The notes beneath the pieces were generated by a model. The model saw only the letters and a list, made by a program, of their open reading frames with translations, did no database searches and had not been told where the DNA came from. Shown here in pieces: positions 32,361-39,408 of a stretch of DNA of 40,385 bases. Positions within the stretch are counted from its first letter, which is position 1, and each line of letters opens with the position of its first letter. The position numbers and the translations under genes were made by a program. This DNA is from Nocardioides sp. (GTDB taxonomy: Bacteria > Actinomycetota > Actinomycetes > Propionibacteriales > Nocardioidaceae), in assembly GCF_004803405.1 (NCBI RefSeq), contig NZ_SSXI01000145.1, positions 1 through 40,385 of the forward strand. Direction: 5' to 3'.

Positions 32361-32950
32361 GCGACGACCTCGTGTTGCCCGGCCCGTTCCTCGGCCCGTT
32401 CCTCGGTCCGTTCCTCGGCGTCGACCATGTAGCCGAGGACGTGGCCGGAGCGCCGAGAGACGTGGTGGTAGACGACCAGGTCGCGACGGCATCCAGCGCA
32501 CGGCGTGACGTCGTGAATGCTCGCCGGGGACCAGGTCAGACGGCGACAGTGCGCGCAGAAGACGTCGAACCCGTCGTCCCCGGTGGGCTCCACGTGGAGC
32601 TCGTCGTCCTCCACCCCGGTGCTCACGGCACTGCCACGGAGGGCCAGGCAGGCGCTGACCGGGCCGGCCAGGCGGACCCGCACCCCGACGCGTGCCAGGG
32701 TCAGTGCCGCGACCAGCGCCTCGCCGGCAGCGGCTGCGTCGTCGGCGTGCAGGATCCGGACGTCCTCGACGTGCGCTTGCGAAGCGAGGGTGGTCGCCCA
32801 TGCGTCGAGCACCCGGAGGGAAGCGGTCCCGACGCCGACCAACAGGTAGGAGGTGCCGGTGGAGTCGCCGGACATGGTCGCGTCGTCAGGCTGCCGACGT
32901 GCGCCGGGGAGGGCCCACCGCGGCATGCTCGTGTGTGCCAACTGCGTCAC
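32357..32950 (-). CDS. Dimethylamine monooxygenase subunit DmmA family protein, set 2
   Basis: 197-residue paralogue of the protein at 29786-30376. The N-terminal domain has SYLLVGVGTASLRVLDAWA, and the zinc-ribbon-like part has VFCAHC and TPCAGC followed by VVYHHVSRRSGHVLGY. The C-terminal tail ends in a charged repeat (EERTEERAEERA) encoded by three nearly identical 12-bp units at about 32382-32417. It starts 10 bp after the cupin gene and overlaps the reductase gene by 4 bp. Confidence 0.82.
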   Translation of the reverse strand: MTQLAHTSMPRWALPGARRQPDDATMSGDSTGTSYLLVGVGTASLRVLDAWATTLASQAHVEDVRILHADDAAAAGEALVAALTLARVGVRVRLAGPVSACLALRGSAVSTGVEDDELHVEPTGDDGFDVFCAHCRRLTWSPASIHDVTPCAGCRRDLVVYHHVSRRSGHVLGYMVDAEERTEERAEERAGQHEVVA

Positions 32951-32960
32951 GGCCGGTTCC

Positions 32961-33338
32961 TCAGAGCAGGCTGGCGTCGCGATGGCCGGCGTAGAAGGCG
33001 AGCGCGTAGCTCGGCGTGCTGAAGTGGATCTTCGAGCCCTTCGGGAAGAAGATCGCGTCCTTCGCCTTGGCCACGACGCTCTGGCCGGTCTCCTTGTTCT
33101 CCAGGAGGAACTCGCCCTCGAGCACCACCTTCATCTCGTCGTACTCGTACTCGTAATAGAGGGGCTCGTCGGTACGCCGGAGCTCGAAGAATCCCGAGCA
33201 CATCACGCTGCCTTCGGGGTTCTCGTAGACGTCGCCGATGTAGCCCTCGGTGCCCGGGTACTCGGCCTCGGACATCCGCGGGAGGTTCTTCCACCTCTCG
33301 GTGGCGACGCGGAACGGTGCCTGGGTGACGATCTCCAT
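32961..33338 (-). CDS. EutQ-like cupin protein, first gene of the demethylase operon
   Basis: 125-residue single-domain cupin similar to the cupin part of ethanolamine-utilisation protein EutQ. The barrel motifs are YYEYEYDEMKVVLEGEF (about 62-78) and AKDAIFFPKGSKIHFST (about 92-108). It lacks the N-terminal extension of enterobacterial EutQ. TGAGG lies seven bases before the ATG. Its position as leader gene of the demethylase operon, in the same island as eutBC, ties ethanolamine and methylated-amine functions together. Function could be metal-dependent catalysis, or binding of an amine or aldehyde. Confidence 0.82.
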   Translation of the reverse strand: MEIVTQAPFRVATERWKNLPRMSEAEYPGTEGYIGDVYENPEGSVMCSGFFELRRTDEPLYYEYEYDEMKVVLEGEFLLENKETGQSVVAKAKDAIFFPKGSKIHFSTPSYALAFYAGHRDASLL

Positions 33339-33360
33339 ACGACGGCCTCACATCCTGTGG

Positions 33361-33401
33361 GGAAACATTGTCCTCTCATAGGAAACAGCCTTGTTGTTTC
33401 C
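33361..33401. promoter_or_regulatory. Operator pair upstream of the demethylase operon
   Basis: GGAAACATTGTCC (33361-33373) and a perfect dyad GGAAACA-N7-TGTTTCC (33381-33401), 23 and 43 bp upstream of the cupin ATG. The first matches the site at the XRE-cupin promoter with one change at the centre. Between them, on the minus strand, is TATGAG (33380-33375), a possible -10 box. Confidence 0.6.
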
Positions 33402-33551
33402 GTGCGGTGAAGGCTTGGTTGCGATCGTGCGCCGTCGGGAGGGCAGACCGGGTACGTGGCGGTCGTCGCGGACGAATCGGGAAACGGGACATGCGCCGTG
33501 CGCGACGGGCCTATGGTGGAGAACCGCTCCCTGACCGAGGCTGTGAGAGAC

Positions 33552-34439
33552 ATGGACGAAGCAGTGGGAAGCATCTCCGGCTTGTGGCGGTTTCCGGTCA
33601 AGTCCATGGCGGGTGAGCACCTGTCGACAGGGGACCTGACGTCGCGCGGCTTCGTGGGTGACCGGGCGTACGCCCTCATCGATGTCGAGACCGGCAACGT
33701 GGTCAGCGCCAAGAGCGCGAAGCGGTTCCCGGACATCCTCTCCTGTCGGGCCGGCTACCTGGATCCGCCGGAGGTCGGAGCCGAGGCTCCGCCGGTGCGG
33801 ATCACGTTCCCCGACGGCGCCTCCACGACGAGCGACGCATCGGACCGGGACGAGGTGCTCACCAGGTTCTTCGGCCGGAAGGTGAGACTCAGCTCGGTGG
33901 CGCCCGAGGACTACACCATCGACCAGTACATCCCCGACGTCCCCGATGCCGATCCAGCCGGCCATCGCGACACCGTCGTCGACCAGAAGCTGGGCTCGGC
34001 CTTCTTCGACGAGATCGGGGCGCCGTCCCCGGTGCCCGTCGGCGCGTTCTTCGATCTGTTCCCGGTGTCGGTGATCACCACCTCGACGCTGGACCGTCTT
34101 CAGCAGCTCCAGCCCGAGAGCCGGTTCGAGCCCCGTCGTTTCCGCATGAACGTCGTCATCGCAAGTGAGCGGGACGGGTTCGTGGAGAACGACTGGATCG
34201 GACGCGACCTCCAGCTCGGTGACGGTGCACGCGTCAAGCTGGCCATGCCTGATCCGCGTTGCGTGATGCCGACCCTGGCGCAGGGCGACCTTCCCCGGGA
34301 CAACGCCATCCTCCACACGCTGGTGCGCCACAACCGGCTCGAGCTCGAGCCCGGAGCTCGCTATCCGTGCGCCGGGGCCTACGGCGTCGTCGACCAGCCC
34401 GGCTCGATCCGGGTCGGAGACCCGGTCGCCGTCGTCTGA
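33552..34439 (+). CDS. MOSC-domain protein (molybdenum cofactor sulfurase C-terminal-like)
   Basis: 295-residue protein with an N-terminal MOSC beta-barrel (ISGLWRFPVKSMAGE, residues about 9-23; FVGDRAYALID) and a MOSC domain. The latter has the conserved Cys in PDPRCVMPTLAQGDL (about 236-250), preceded by RFRMNVVIA and followed by the terminal VRVGDPV-like strand. The family acts on Moco or carries sulfur or N-hydroxylated substrates. The ATG at 33552 fits the domain start; longer in-frame starts (33456, 33513) have no better ribosome-binding site. It is divergent from the cupin gene and no partner oxidase is visible. Confidence 0.85.
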   Translation: MDEAVGSISGLWRFPVKSMAGEHLSTGDLTSRGFVGDRAYALIDVETGNVVSAKSAKRFPDILSCRAGYLDPPEVGAEAPPVRITFPDGASTTSDASDRDEVLTRFFGRKVRLSSVAPEDYTIDQYIPDVPDADPAGHRDTVVDQKLGSAFFDEIGAPSPVPVGAFFDLFPVSVITTSTLDRLQQLQPESRFEPRRFRMNVVIASERDGFVENDWIGRDLQLGDGARVKLAMPDPRCVMPTLAQGDLPRDNAILHTLVRHNRLELEPGARYPCAGAYGVVDQPGSIRVGDPVAVV

Positions 34440-34526
34440 TCCTGCGGTCAGGAGCCCGTCCTCGAGGCCGAAGCCGATGACGACGAGTGACTGCGCCGGG
34501 TGAGCGGGCGGGCGTACGGTGAAGCC

Positions 34527-34793
34527 ATGCGTGGTGACCGCGTGGAGATCGTGATCGATGCGGGTGGCGAGGTCCGCACCTACGTGATCGAGGCCACCCG
34601 GAACGGGCGCCGGGTCGAGATCGAGACCGGGCGCGGCGTGGTCACGGTCTCGGAGGTGACCCGCAGCGGTACGCCGGTCCGGACCGCGCGCTTCATGGCG
34701 ACCCGCATCCTCGCGCTGGTCGAGCATCCCGCGGCGGACCAGAACATCGCCCGAGAGGTCCCGGAGCCCCAGCAGGCCGGGTCCTCCGGCTGA
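34527..34793 (+). CDS. Small conserved-looking protein, function unknown
   Basis: Not recognised. 88 residues, mostly alternating beta-strand-like sequence (VEIVIDAGGEVRTYVIEA, RRVEIETGRGVVTVSEVTR, TARFMATRILALVEHP), without signal peptide or membrane segment. The ATG at 34527 is preceded by GGTGAAG at short distance. It follows the MOSC gene by 87 bp and ends 20 bp before the convergent TAXI gene. Confidence 0.6.
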   Translation: MRGDRVEIVIDAGGEVRTYVIEATRNGRRVEIETGRGVVTVSEVTRSGTPVRTARFMATRILALVEHPAADQNIAREVPEPQQAGSSG

Positions 34794-34813
34794 CCTGGGG
34801 TGTCGTCACGCAC

Positions 34814-35770
34814 TCAGCCGTGCAGACGACGGTAGGCCGCGACGGCACCCGCGTGAAGCCGGACCGGCGACGTCTGGATCATCAGCCCGGGCGTGAGGTA
34901 CTGCAGGCCGAGGACGAACTCGGGCATCAGCCGGGCGGAGTCCTCGGCCAGCACCTCGACGACGGTCTGTGCCGTCTGTTGCGGGAGTCCCGACCGGGCG
35001 AGAAGGAAGTTCGGGACCCCGACCGTCACCCCCAGGCGTTCGGGCGCGTAGCTGACGCGCGGCACCCGCCGCTCGACGTAGGGGTAGCCCGACAACGTCG
35101 CCATGGCCGGCACGAGGCCGCCCAGATCCAGCATCCGCAGCGGGAACCGTGCGTCGACCTCGCTGAGGATCGGCGTCGGAATGCCGCCGGACCACAGCAC
35201 CGCGTCGGTCTCGCCACGCTGCAGCTCGTCGAGCGAGGTGGCGAGCCCGGAGTGCCGTACGTGCACGCCGCGTGGGCCGTCGGTGCCCAGGCCCGCGGCC
35301 CGCAGCAGTACCGCGCCGGTGACTGCCGCGCCGGAGCCGGCCGCGCCGAGCGTCGCACGGCGCCCGGCGAGGTCCGTCACCGTCCGGACCGGTCCGTCGG
35401 CAGCGACGACCAACTGGAGGTAGTTCTCGTAGATGCGCGCCAACGCGCGCACGCGTTCGCCCCGGTCTCCCTGGGCGGCGGCAGCCACGCTGTCGGCGAG
35501 TCCCAGGCCCAGGTCCGCCTCGCCGCGGGCTAGTCGGTCGTAGTTCTCCTGCGTGCCGTCGGTGATGTGCACCTCGACCTGGAGGCCGTCCACGCGTCTC
35601 TCCAGCCGCGCGGCCAGGAGGCGAGCGAACGCGACGTAGATGCCGCCCTCGTCGCCTGCCGCGATGCGCAGGCGGCGCGGACCAGCACTACACCCGCTCA
35701 GCAGCCCGGGGGCGACGGCAGGCGCCAGTGCCCAGAGGCCCAGGGAGAGGAACTGACGGCGGGTGCTCAT
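34814..35770 (-). CDS. TAXI-family solute-binding lipoprotein next to a two-component system
   Basis: 318-residue extracytoplasmic binding protein of the TRAP-associated TAXI type. The N-terminus has a twin-arginine-like TRRQFLS, a hydrophobic stretch and a lipobox LLSGC, so it is probably a Tat-exported lipoprotein. After this come RIAAGDEGGIYVAFARLLA, TDGTQENYDRLARGEADLGL, RATLGAAGSGA and LWSGGIPTPI, all typical of TAXI proteins. The ATG overlaps the kinase stop (ATGA), and no TRAP membrane subunit (DctQM) is nearby. It is therefore more likely a ligand-presenting partner of the kinase than a transporter part. Confidence 0.88.
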   Translation of the reverse strand: MSTRRQFLSLGLWALAPAVAPGLLSGCSAGPRRLRIAAGDEGGIYVAFARLLAARLERRVDGLQVEVHITDGTQENYDRLARGEADLGLGLADSVAAAAQGDRGERVRALARIYENYLQLVVAADGPVRTVTDLAGRRATLGAAGSGAAVTGAVLLRAAGLGTDGPRGVHVRHSGLATSLDELQRGETDAVLWSGGIPTPILSEVDARFPLRMLDLGGLVPAMATLSGYPYVERRVPRVSYAPERLGVTVGVPNFLLARSGLPQQTAQTVVEVLAEDSARLMPEFVLGLQYLTPGLMIQTSPVRLHAGAVAAYRRLHG

Positions 35771-37152
35771 GGCTGCGTGCCGTCCCCGCTGGGCTCGGAG
35801 CCTGGTCCCAGGCGGGCCTCCGCGATCGTGCCGGTCCCGTTGTCTCCCGGTCGGATCCGGAGCGTCCCTTGCCGCGCAGCGACGATCTCACGCGCGATGG
35901 ACAGACCCAGTCCGGATCCGTCACCGCTCGTCGAGCCCCGCCAGAAGCGCTCGGTCGCGCGGTGCCAGTCATCCGCCGGCAGGCCCGGGCCGTCGTCGGC
36001 GACCACGCAGTGCACACCGTCGTCGGCGTGGGCGGTGACCGTGATGACGGCGCCGCGTCCGGCGTAGCGCGTGGCGTTGTCGAGCAGTACGTCGAGGACC
36101 TGACCCAGGTCGTCGCGGGGCACCGGTACCGACGGCAGTGCACCCGCCACGGTCAGCCGCTGCTCGTGCTCCTGGGCGACGGGACCCCAGGCCTCGATGC
36201 GGTCCAGGACGACGTCGTCGAGCGGCGCCGTGTCGGTGGCCGATGCCTGCCCCGCCGCCAGGGTGTTCGCAGCCTCCTGGGCACGAGCGAGGGAGAGCAG
36301 CTGGTCGAGCAGCCGCTCGAGCCGGTCGAGCTCCCGCAGGAGTCCGGCGTGCGTGCGGACCCCGGTCTCGGCGAGATGGGTCCGCAGGTTGTCGGCACGG
36401 AGCCGGATGGCCGCCAGCGGGTTGCGGAGCTGGTGGGAGGCGTCGGCGACCAGCCGCCGCTGCTGGTCCAGTGAACGCTGCACCGCCGCCACCATCCGGT
36501 TGAACTCGGCGACCAGCTCCTGGAGCTCGGCCGGGCCGGTGGCCAGCACGGCGGCGCCCTGGCCGCCGCGGGCGATCGAGCGCGCGGTCTCCTCCAGCGA
36601 GTGCACCGGCCGCATCGCCCAGCGGGAGAGCGCCCTCGTGAGCACGGCGGCGGCGAGCAGCAGTGCCACGCCGACGACGACGAGCACGGCCCAGTACCGC
36701 AGCACGTCCCTGGCCGCGTGCTCGGTGCCGATCCGGGTCAGAGCGAGCGTCGCCACCTCGCCGCCCTCGGTGCTCGTGCTTCCGCGCAGCGGGTCGGCCG
36801 TGGTCCACGGAAACACGAGGGGAAGTGGCCGGCTCGGGTCGTCGAGCAGGCCGAGCCGGATCGACTCCGCGACCTCGGGCGACGACGGGTCGAGCTCACC
36901 TGCCGCAGCGATCACCCGACCGTCGGCGTCGACGACGAGGACGGGCTCGCCGTAGACCGCGTGGTAGCGCTCGACGAGCTGGGTGGCGTCACCCGAGGCG
37001 GCCTCCTCCGCGAGGACGGCGAGCTGGCGGTCGCGCTCCACAGCGAGTCGGGAGGTGCGCCGCTCGGCGAGCGTCAGCGCGAGGGGGACCGACAGGGACA
37101 GGACGGTGGTCAGGAGCAGCAGGCCGACCACGAGACGGACCCGACGCTCCAT
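35767..37152 (-). CDS. Sensor histidine kinase
   Basis: 461-residue membrane kinase. Helix 1 (about 7-28), an extracytoplasmic domain (about 29-153), helix 2 (about 154-174), HAMP (about 175-228), HisKA with His240 in DASHQLRNPLAAI, and a HATPase_c domain with LLDNATRYAG, DDGPGLP and GSGLGLSIA. The extracytoplasmic part includes VDADGRVIAAAG, suggesting a double-PASTA-free, Cache/PAS-like fold. The ATG at 37152 overlaps the regulator stop by one base (TGATG), and the TAXI gene is coupled behind. The order regulator-kinase-TAXI resembles TctDE-type systems paired with a binding protein. Confidence 0.92.
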   Translation of the reverse strand: MERRVRLVVGLLLLTTVLSLSVPLALTLAERRTSRLAVERDRQLAVLAEEAASGDATQLVERYHAVYGEPVLVVDADGRVIAAAGELDPSSPEVAESIRLGLLDDPSRPLPLVFPWTTADPLRGSTSTEGGEVATLALTRIGTEHAARDVLRYWAVLVVVGVALLLAAAVLTRALSRWAMRPVHSLEETARSIARGGQGAAVLATGPAELQELVAEFNRMVAAVQRSLDQQRRLVADASHQLRNPLAAIRLRADNLRTHLAETGVRTHAGLLRELDRLERLLDQLLSLARAQEAANTLAAGQASATDTAPLDDVVLDRIEAWGPVAQEHEQRLTVAGALPSVPVPRDDLGQVLDVLLDNATRYAGRGAVITVTAHADDGVHCVVADDGPGLPADDWHRATERFWRGSTSGDGSGLGLSIAREIVAARQGTLRIRPGDNGTGTIAEARLGPGSEPSGDGTQP

Positions 37153-37832
37153 CAGCGACCGAGCCGGAAGCCGAAGCCGCGCACCGTGTGAAGGGGAAGA
37201 TCCTCGCCCAACTTGCTGCGCAGTGAGGCCACGAAGAAGTCCAGCGACCGGGACCTTCCCACCTCCGGCGCTCCCCACACCTGCAGCTGGATCTCCTCCC
37301 GGCTCACCGCCTCGCCCGGCCGGGAGGCGATCGCCGTCAGCACGTCGATCTCGGTGGCGGTGAGCGCCACTGGCCGCCCCTCACGAGTGACGGTGCGCGC
37401 CGGCAGGTCCACGACCAGGCGGCCCCAGCTCAGCGACTGCTGTGGGGGACGCGGTCGCTGGTCGCCCGCGACACGGCTGCGGCGGATCAGGGCCTGCACC
37501 CGGGCCAGCAGCACCGCCTGGCTCACCGGCTTGACGAGGTAGTCGTCGGCGCCGGCGCGCAGCCCCAGAATCATCGCCCCGTCGCCGTCCCGCGCGGTGA
37601 GGACCAGCACCGGCACCGTTGAGGCGCGTCGCAGCACATGGAGGAACTCCAAGCCGTCGATATCGGGCAGGCCGAGGTCGAGGAGCACGACATCGACATC
37701 CTTCACCCGGCGCAGACCGTCGTCACCGCGCCGGCAGAGGGTGGTCTCCCACCCGGCGGTCGTGAAGGTCTCGACGAGAGCCTCGCCGACTCCCTCGTCG
37801 TCCTCGACCACGAGCACTCGCACGGTGGTCAC
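37152..37832 (-). CDS. OmpR/PhoB-type response regulator
   Basis: 226-residue regulator. The receiver has the acidic pair Asp11/Asp12, phospho-acceptor Asp52 in VVLLDLGLPDIDG, Thr79 in VLTARD and Lys101 in YLVKPVS. A winged-helix DNA-binding domain spans about 135-226 (ALTATEIDVLTAIASRPGE, VSREEIQLQVWG, HTVRGFGFRL). The GTG at 37832 is chosen as the first complete start (VTTVRVLVVEDD); a GTG at 37823 is possible, and neither has a strong ribosome-binding site. It lies 59 bp after the Nramp-like gene on the same strand, so the four genes may be one operon. Confidence 0.92.
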   Translation of the reverse strand: MTTVRVLVVEDDEGVGEALVETFTTAGWETTLCRRGDDGLRRVKDVDVVLLDLGLPDIDGLEFLHVLRRASTVPVLVLTARDGDGAMILGLRAGADDYLVKPVSQAVLLARVQALIRRSRVAGDQRPRPPQQSLSWGRLVVDLPARTVTREGRPVALTATEIDVLTAIASRPGEAVSREEIQLQVWGAPEVGRSRSLDFFVASLRSKLGEDLPLHTVRGFGFRLGR

Positions 37833-37891
37833 GATACGGCTCGGTGGGCGTTTCCCGGGGGCCGCGCAGCGACGCCCGTCCACGCTCGTGG

Positions 37892-39154
37892 TCAGAGCAC
37901 CGCGGTGATCGCGGAGCGCAGTTGGTCGAAGGCAAGGACGATGAAGGTCAGCGCGCAGAGCCCCAGGATCACGTTCGACGTCGCCGTGTTGCGCCACTGT
38001 TCCGGCACTCGGTCCGAGTTGAGGAGCCAGAGCAGCGTGATCGCCAGGAAGGGCATGAACAGAGCGCCCAGGACCCCGTAGGCGAGGATCAGGTACACGG
38101 GCTGGCCCGCGAACAGCAGGACGATCGGCGGGATCGTCAGCCAGACCAGGTAGGCGTGGTAGAAGCGGCCCCCAGCCTGGCGGTCGGGGTGGTCGGGCGC
38201 CTGGCCCCGGACGTGGCCGGCGAAGTCCGCGAACATCAGGCTGACCCCGTTCCACACGCCGACGAGCGAGCTCATCGCGGCCGCCCAGAACCCGACGAGG
38301 AACACGGTTCCGGCCGCTGCGCCGTACCGGTCGCTGAGCACCCGGGAAAGGTCGAGCATGCCGGCGTCCCCCGTCTCGACGGCGATGCCTGCGGAGTAGA
38401 GGATCTCCGCGCCGACGACCAGGGTGGCGACGACGAAGATGCCGGTGACCAGGTACGCCACGCGGTTGTCGAGCCTCATCACCCGCATGAACGCCGGGGT
38501 GTGCCACCCCTTCTCGCGCAACCAGTAGCCGTAGGCGGCCAGCGTGATGGTGCCGCCCACACCGCCGGCGACGCTCAGCACGTTGAGCAGGGCGCCGTCC
38601 GGGATCCGGGGTGCCAGACCCGCGGCGAGCTCGGGCAGGTTGGGCACGGTCAGCGCCGCGGCGAACACCATCGTCGCGAACATCAGCAGCACGAACACAC
38701 TGAGGGCCTTCTCGAACACGCTGTAACGGCCCGACCAGACGAGCGCGAGTCCGGCGATCCCGGAGGCGATGCCCCAGGCCTTCACGCCGAGGACCGGGAA
38801 CAGCGCGTGGAGAGCCAGCCCGGTTCCCGCCATCGCCGCGGCTCCGTACACGAAGCCCCAGATGACGATGTAGGGCCCGAAGTACACGTGCGTCCAGCGC
38901 CCGAGGCTGCTCCACCCCTCGTAGAGGGTGCGACCGGAGGCGAGGCTGTACCGACCCGCACCCTCCACCAGCACGACCTTCATCACGCAGCCCAGCACCA
39001 CCGCCCAGAGCAAGGCATAGCCGTACTTGCTGCCGGCGATCAGGGTGGCCACCAGGTCGGCGGCCCCGACGCCGGTGGCTGCGACCACGAGACCGGGTCC
39101 GACGAGGCGCCAGCGCGGCGCGGTCCCAGCGCGGTCGAGAGTGGTGCTGGTCAT
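37892..39154 (-). CDS. Nramp-family transporter lacking canonical metal-site motifs
   Basis: 420-residue membrane protein with about eleven helices. The first helix region (LVGPGLVVAATGVGAADLV, then SKYGYALLWAVVLG) aligns with Nramp, but the metal-binding DPGN is GAAD (residues 30-33). The helix-6 MPH motif is TLA (about 204-206, in VGGTITLAAYGYW). Both lost sites ligate Mn2+/Fe2+ in MntH. Substrate is therefore uncertain and may not be a transition metal. The ATG at 39154 follows AAGGAG at seven bases; a 6-bp hairpin GGCGGA/TCCGCC (39172-39188) lies in the leader. Located upstream of the two-component genes on the same strand, which may respond to or control this transport. Confidence 0.85.
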   Translation of the reverse strand: MTSTTLDRAGTAPRWRLVGPGLVVAATGVGAADLVATLIAGSKYGYALLWAVVLGCVMKVVLVEGAGRYSLASGRTLYEGWSSLGRWTHVYFGPYIVIWGFVYGAAAMAGTGLALHALFPVLGVKAWGIASGIAGLALVWSGRYSVFEKALSVFVLLMFATMVFAAALTVPNLPELAAGLAPRIPDGALLNVLSVAGGVGGTITLAAYGYWLREKGWHTPAFMRVMRLDNRVAYLVTGIFVVATLVVGAEILYSAGIAVETGDAGMLDLSRVLSDRYGAAAGTVFLVGFWAAAMSSLVGVWNGVSLMFADFAGHVRGQAPDHPDRQAGGRFYHAYLVWLTIPPIVLLFAGQPVYLILAYGVLGALFMPFLAITLLWLLNSDRVPEQWRNTATSNVILGLCALTFIVLAFDQLRSAITAVL

Positions 39155-39408
39155 GGCGGGCTCCTTCAGGTGGCGGACACGATCCGCCGATCCTGTGACG
39201 GGCGACACATCCCGCGCGAGAGCAGCAGGCTGCAGGGCCCGAAATCCTTACGCGATGCAAACACTGGGCGACCGGACCGGGTGAAATGACTCGGCCCCGA
39301 GGAACGTCCGCGCGCCGGGCTGTCCCGGGCAGGCCACCGGGGCATCCCAGTGATGGTCGTGTCTGATTTCCGCCAGTGATTGTCGGTGCCGGGCAGCAGA
39401 ATGTTCGC

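Noticed and set aside
39155..39408. Metal riboswitch in the leader of the Nramp-like gene
   Set aside because: Only a short GGCGGA/TCCGCC hairpin is evident; I could not fit the conserved core of the Mn2+ (yybP-ykoY) or Mg2+ riboswitch classes.
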